The notes beneath the pieces are model-generated. The model worked only from the letters and a program-made list of their open reading frames with translations. It made no database searches and was not told the DNA's origin. Source: Chthoniobacter flavus (GTDB lineage Bacteria; Verrucomicrobiota; Verrucomicrobiia; Chthoniobacterales; Terrimicrobiaceae). From it: a stretch of 7,369 bases of DNA. The DNA lies in NCBI GenBank assembly GCA_945903555.1, contig CAMDOJ010000088.1:1-7369 (forward strand), written 5' to 3'. The position numbers were made by a program, and so were the translations under genes. Below are positions 5,739 to 7,369 of the stretch, one piece after another. Numbering within the stretch: the first letter of the stretch is position 1; each line of letters starts with the position of its first letter.

Positions 5739-7369
5739 ATGATTTCGTCCACCGAAAAAGCACTCCGCGATCTCCTATCCCAACGCATCCTCATCCTTGA
5801 TGGGGCGATGGGAACCATGATCCAGCAATATAAATTGCAGGAAGCCGATTATCGTGGGGAACGTTTCGCGGAATGGAAGGGGCAGGACCTCAAGGGAAAT
5901 AATGACCTTCTTGTTCTCACAAAGCCAGATGTGATCCGTGAAATCCATGGCAAATATATCGCTGCCGGGGCGGATATCATTGAAACCAACACGTTCAACT
6001 CCACCACGATTTCGCAGGCCGACTACGGGTTGGAGTCCATCGTGCCGGAACTCAATCTTGCCGCCGCCCGCTTGGCGCGATCGGCTGCGGACGCTTGCAC
6101 GGATCGCCGTATATTTGTGGCCGGGGCGATCGGTCCACTCAATCGTACGCTTTCCATTTCAAGGGATGTGAACGATCCCGGAAAGCGTGAGGTCACTTTT
6201 GAGGAGGTCGCCGCTGCCTATACTGAGCAGATTGAAAACCTCGTTGAGGGTGGGGCGGATGTTCTTTTGGTGGAGACAATTTTTGACACGCTCAATGCCA
6301 AGGCGGCCATCTTTGCCATTGCGCGTTATTTTGAGAGCCATCCGCGGCTTCCAGTGATGCTTTCTGGAACGATTACGGATTTGAGCGGTCGTACGCTCAC
6401 TGGGCAAACCGTCGAGGCCTTCCTCAACTCGCTCGCGCATTTCCCGATTGTTTCGATCGGTCTCAATTGTGCGCTCGGCCCGAAAGAAATGCGCCCATAT
6501 ATCGAGGAGCTTTCGAATATCGCGCCGTTTTTTGTCAGCACCTACCCGAACGCAGGTCTTCCTGACCCGCTTTCGCCGACGGGTTTTCCTGAAACCGCCG
6601 AAAGCCTCGCTCCGCAGTTGCAGGATTGGGCGAAGCAGGGGTGGTTGAATATCATTGGCGGCTGTTGCGGCACCACGCCAGATCATATCCGTGCGATTGC
6701 TGATGCGGTTAAGGGATTCAAGCCCCGGGCGATCGCCGCGCGTACCCGTACTTTGCGATTGAGCGGGCTGGAGCCATTCACGGCCCGTCCGGAAATCCCA
6801 TTTATCAATGTGGGCGAACGCACCAACGTGACCGGTTCGCCGAAATTTGCGAAGCTCATCCTGGCTGGGAACTACGACGAGGCACTCGCCGTGGCTCGTC
6901 AGCAGGTCGATGCAGGGGCCCAGATCATCGATATCAACATGGATGAGGGCATGCTTGATGGCGCCGCAGCCATGACGAAATTCCTTAACCTCATCGCCAG
7001 CGAACCCGACATCTCGCGCGTACCGGTGATGATCGATTCGTCAAAATGGGAGGTCATTGAGGCTGGATTGCGCTGCGTTCAAGGCAAGAGCATCGTGAAT
7101 TCGATCAGCCTCAAAGAGGGGCCTGAAAAATTCAAGGCCCAAGCCCGATTGATCATGGCCTATGGAGCGGCGACAGTCGTGATGGCCTTTGACGAGCAGG
7201 GGCAGGCCGACTCACTCAAGCGGAAAACCGAAATCTGCGAACGTGCCTACCGCACCCTTGTTGACGAGGTCGGATTTCCTCCAGAGGATATCATTTTCGA
7301 TCCGAATATTCTCACTGTCGCCACCGGCATTGAGGAGCATAACGAATACGCGATCGCTTTTATTGAAGC
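5739..7369 (+). CDS. metH: Cobalamin-dependent methionine synthase, N-terminal part (cut by window edge)
   Basis: MetH moves a methyl group from 5-methyl-tetrahydrofolate via cobalamin to homocysteine, giving methionine and tetrahydrofolate. The 543 complete codons cover slightly less than half of a typical protein of about 1,200 residues. Residues 1 to about 325 are the homocysteine-binding barrel: LILDGAMGTMIQQY near the start, GADIIETNTFN, and the zinc cysteines C244 (LNCALGP), C309 and C310 (GGCCGTTPDHI), at nearly the same positions as in E. coli (247, 310, 311). From about 350 the pterin-binding domain begins: FINVGERTNVTGSPKF, then IIDINMDEGMLDGAAAM and VPVMIDSSKWEVIEAGL. The cobalamin and reactivation domains would lie beyond the window. 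ATG 5739 gives the normal N-terminus; no Shine-Dalgarno is visible. The frame is intact up to the edge. Confidence 0.97.
   Translation, partial: MISSTEKALRDLLSQRILILDGAMGTMIQQYKLQEADYRGERFAEWKGQDLKGNNDLLVLTKPDVIREIHGKYIAAGADIIETNTFNSTTISQADYGLESIVPELNLAAARLARSAADACTDRRIFVAGAIGPLNRTLSISRDVNDPGKREVTFEEVAAAYTEQIENLVEGGADVLLVETIFDTLNAKAAIFAIARYFESHPRLPVMLSGTITDLSGRTLTGQTVEAFLNSLAHFPIVSIGLNCALGPKEMRPYIEELSNIAPFFVSTYPNAGLPDPLSPTGFPETAESLAPQLQDWAKQGWLNIIGGCCGTTPDHIRAIADAVKGFKPRAIAARTRTLRLSGLEPFTARPEIPFINVGERTNVTGSPKFAKLILAGNYDEALAVARQQVDAGAQIIDINMDEGMLDGAAAMTKFLNLIASEPDISRVPVMIDSSKWEVIEAGLRCVQGKSIVNSISLKEGPEKFKAQARLIMAYGAATVVMAFDEQGQADSLKRKTEICERAYRTLVDEVGFPPEDIIFDPNILTVATGIEEHNEYAIAFIE

Noticed and set aside
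5731..5739. TACATTTCA shared with the TPR promoter region (3261-3269) as a common -10 element
   Set aside because: Upstream of metH no -35 lies at a suitable distance and the start would fall on or after the ATG; a 9-base match is easily chance.
6159..6686. 175-residue minus-strand frame inside metH
   Set aside because: The plus frame carries the diagnostic MetH zinc and pterin motifs; the minus frame is its shadow.

Overview
The window looks like an ordinary chromosomal housekeeping segment of a Gram-negative-type bacterium. No phage, transposon, CRISPR array or defence gene was seen. The organism cannot be fixed from the sequence alone. The protein set and the near absence of Shine-Dalgarno sequences would suit a Verrucomicrobiota/PVC-like lineage, but that is a tentative impression.

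Layout from left to right. The 3' part of a 5S rRNA gene (about 1-97, +) ends an rRNA operon and is followed by a strong intrinsic terminator (100-137). Converging on it from the minus strand are alr, alanine racemase (241-1356), with a tRNA-Ala(CGC) gene (1370-1442) only 13 bases upstream of its start codon, and further upstream folE2, a type IB GTP cyclohydrolase (1507-2292). An 87-base divergent gap with an imperfect dyad separates folE2 from a plus-strand SDR oxidoreductase resembling D-mannonate oxidoreductases (2380-3192). Then come a 464-residue TPR protein (3283-4677) behind a good sigma70-type promoter, and a GNAT-family acetyltransferase (4756-5433, GTG start). A 305-base gap follows, rich in inverted repeats: a possible structured RNA at 5490-5608 and a promoter/dyad candidate at 5618-5644. 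The last gene is metH, cobalamin-dependent methionine synthase (from 5739). It is open to the window edge and cut at residue 543, within its pterin-binding domain.

Functional links are loose. FolE2 makes the first folate precursor and MetH uses methyl-tetrahydrofolate, but the two are 3.4 kb apart on opposite strands. Alr supplies D-alanine for peptidoglycan and sits next to an alanine tRNA. The most distinctive features are regulatory: five of six protein starts have no visible Shine-Dalgarno and the sixth a weak one, and two genes may have very short leaders. I did not find a convincing new multi-gene system.
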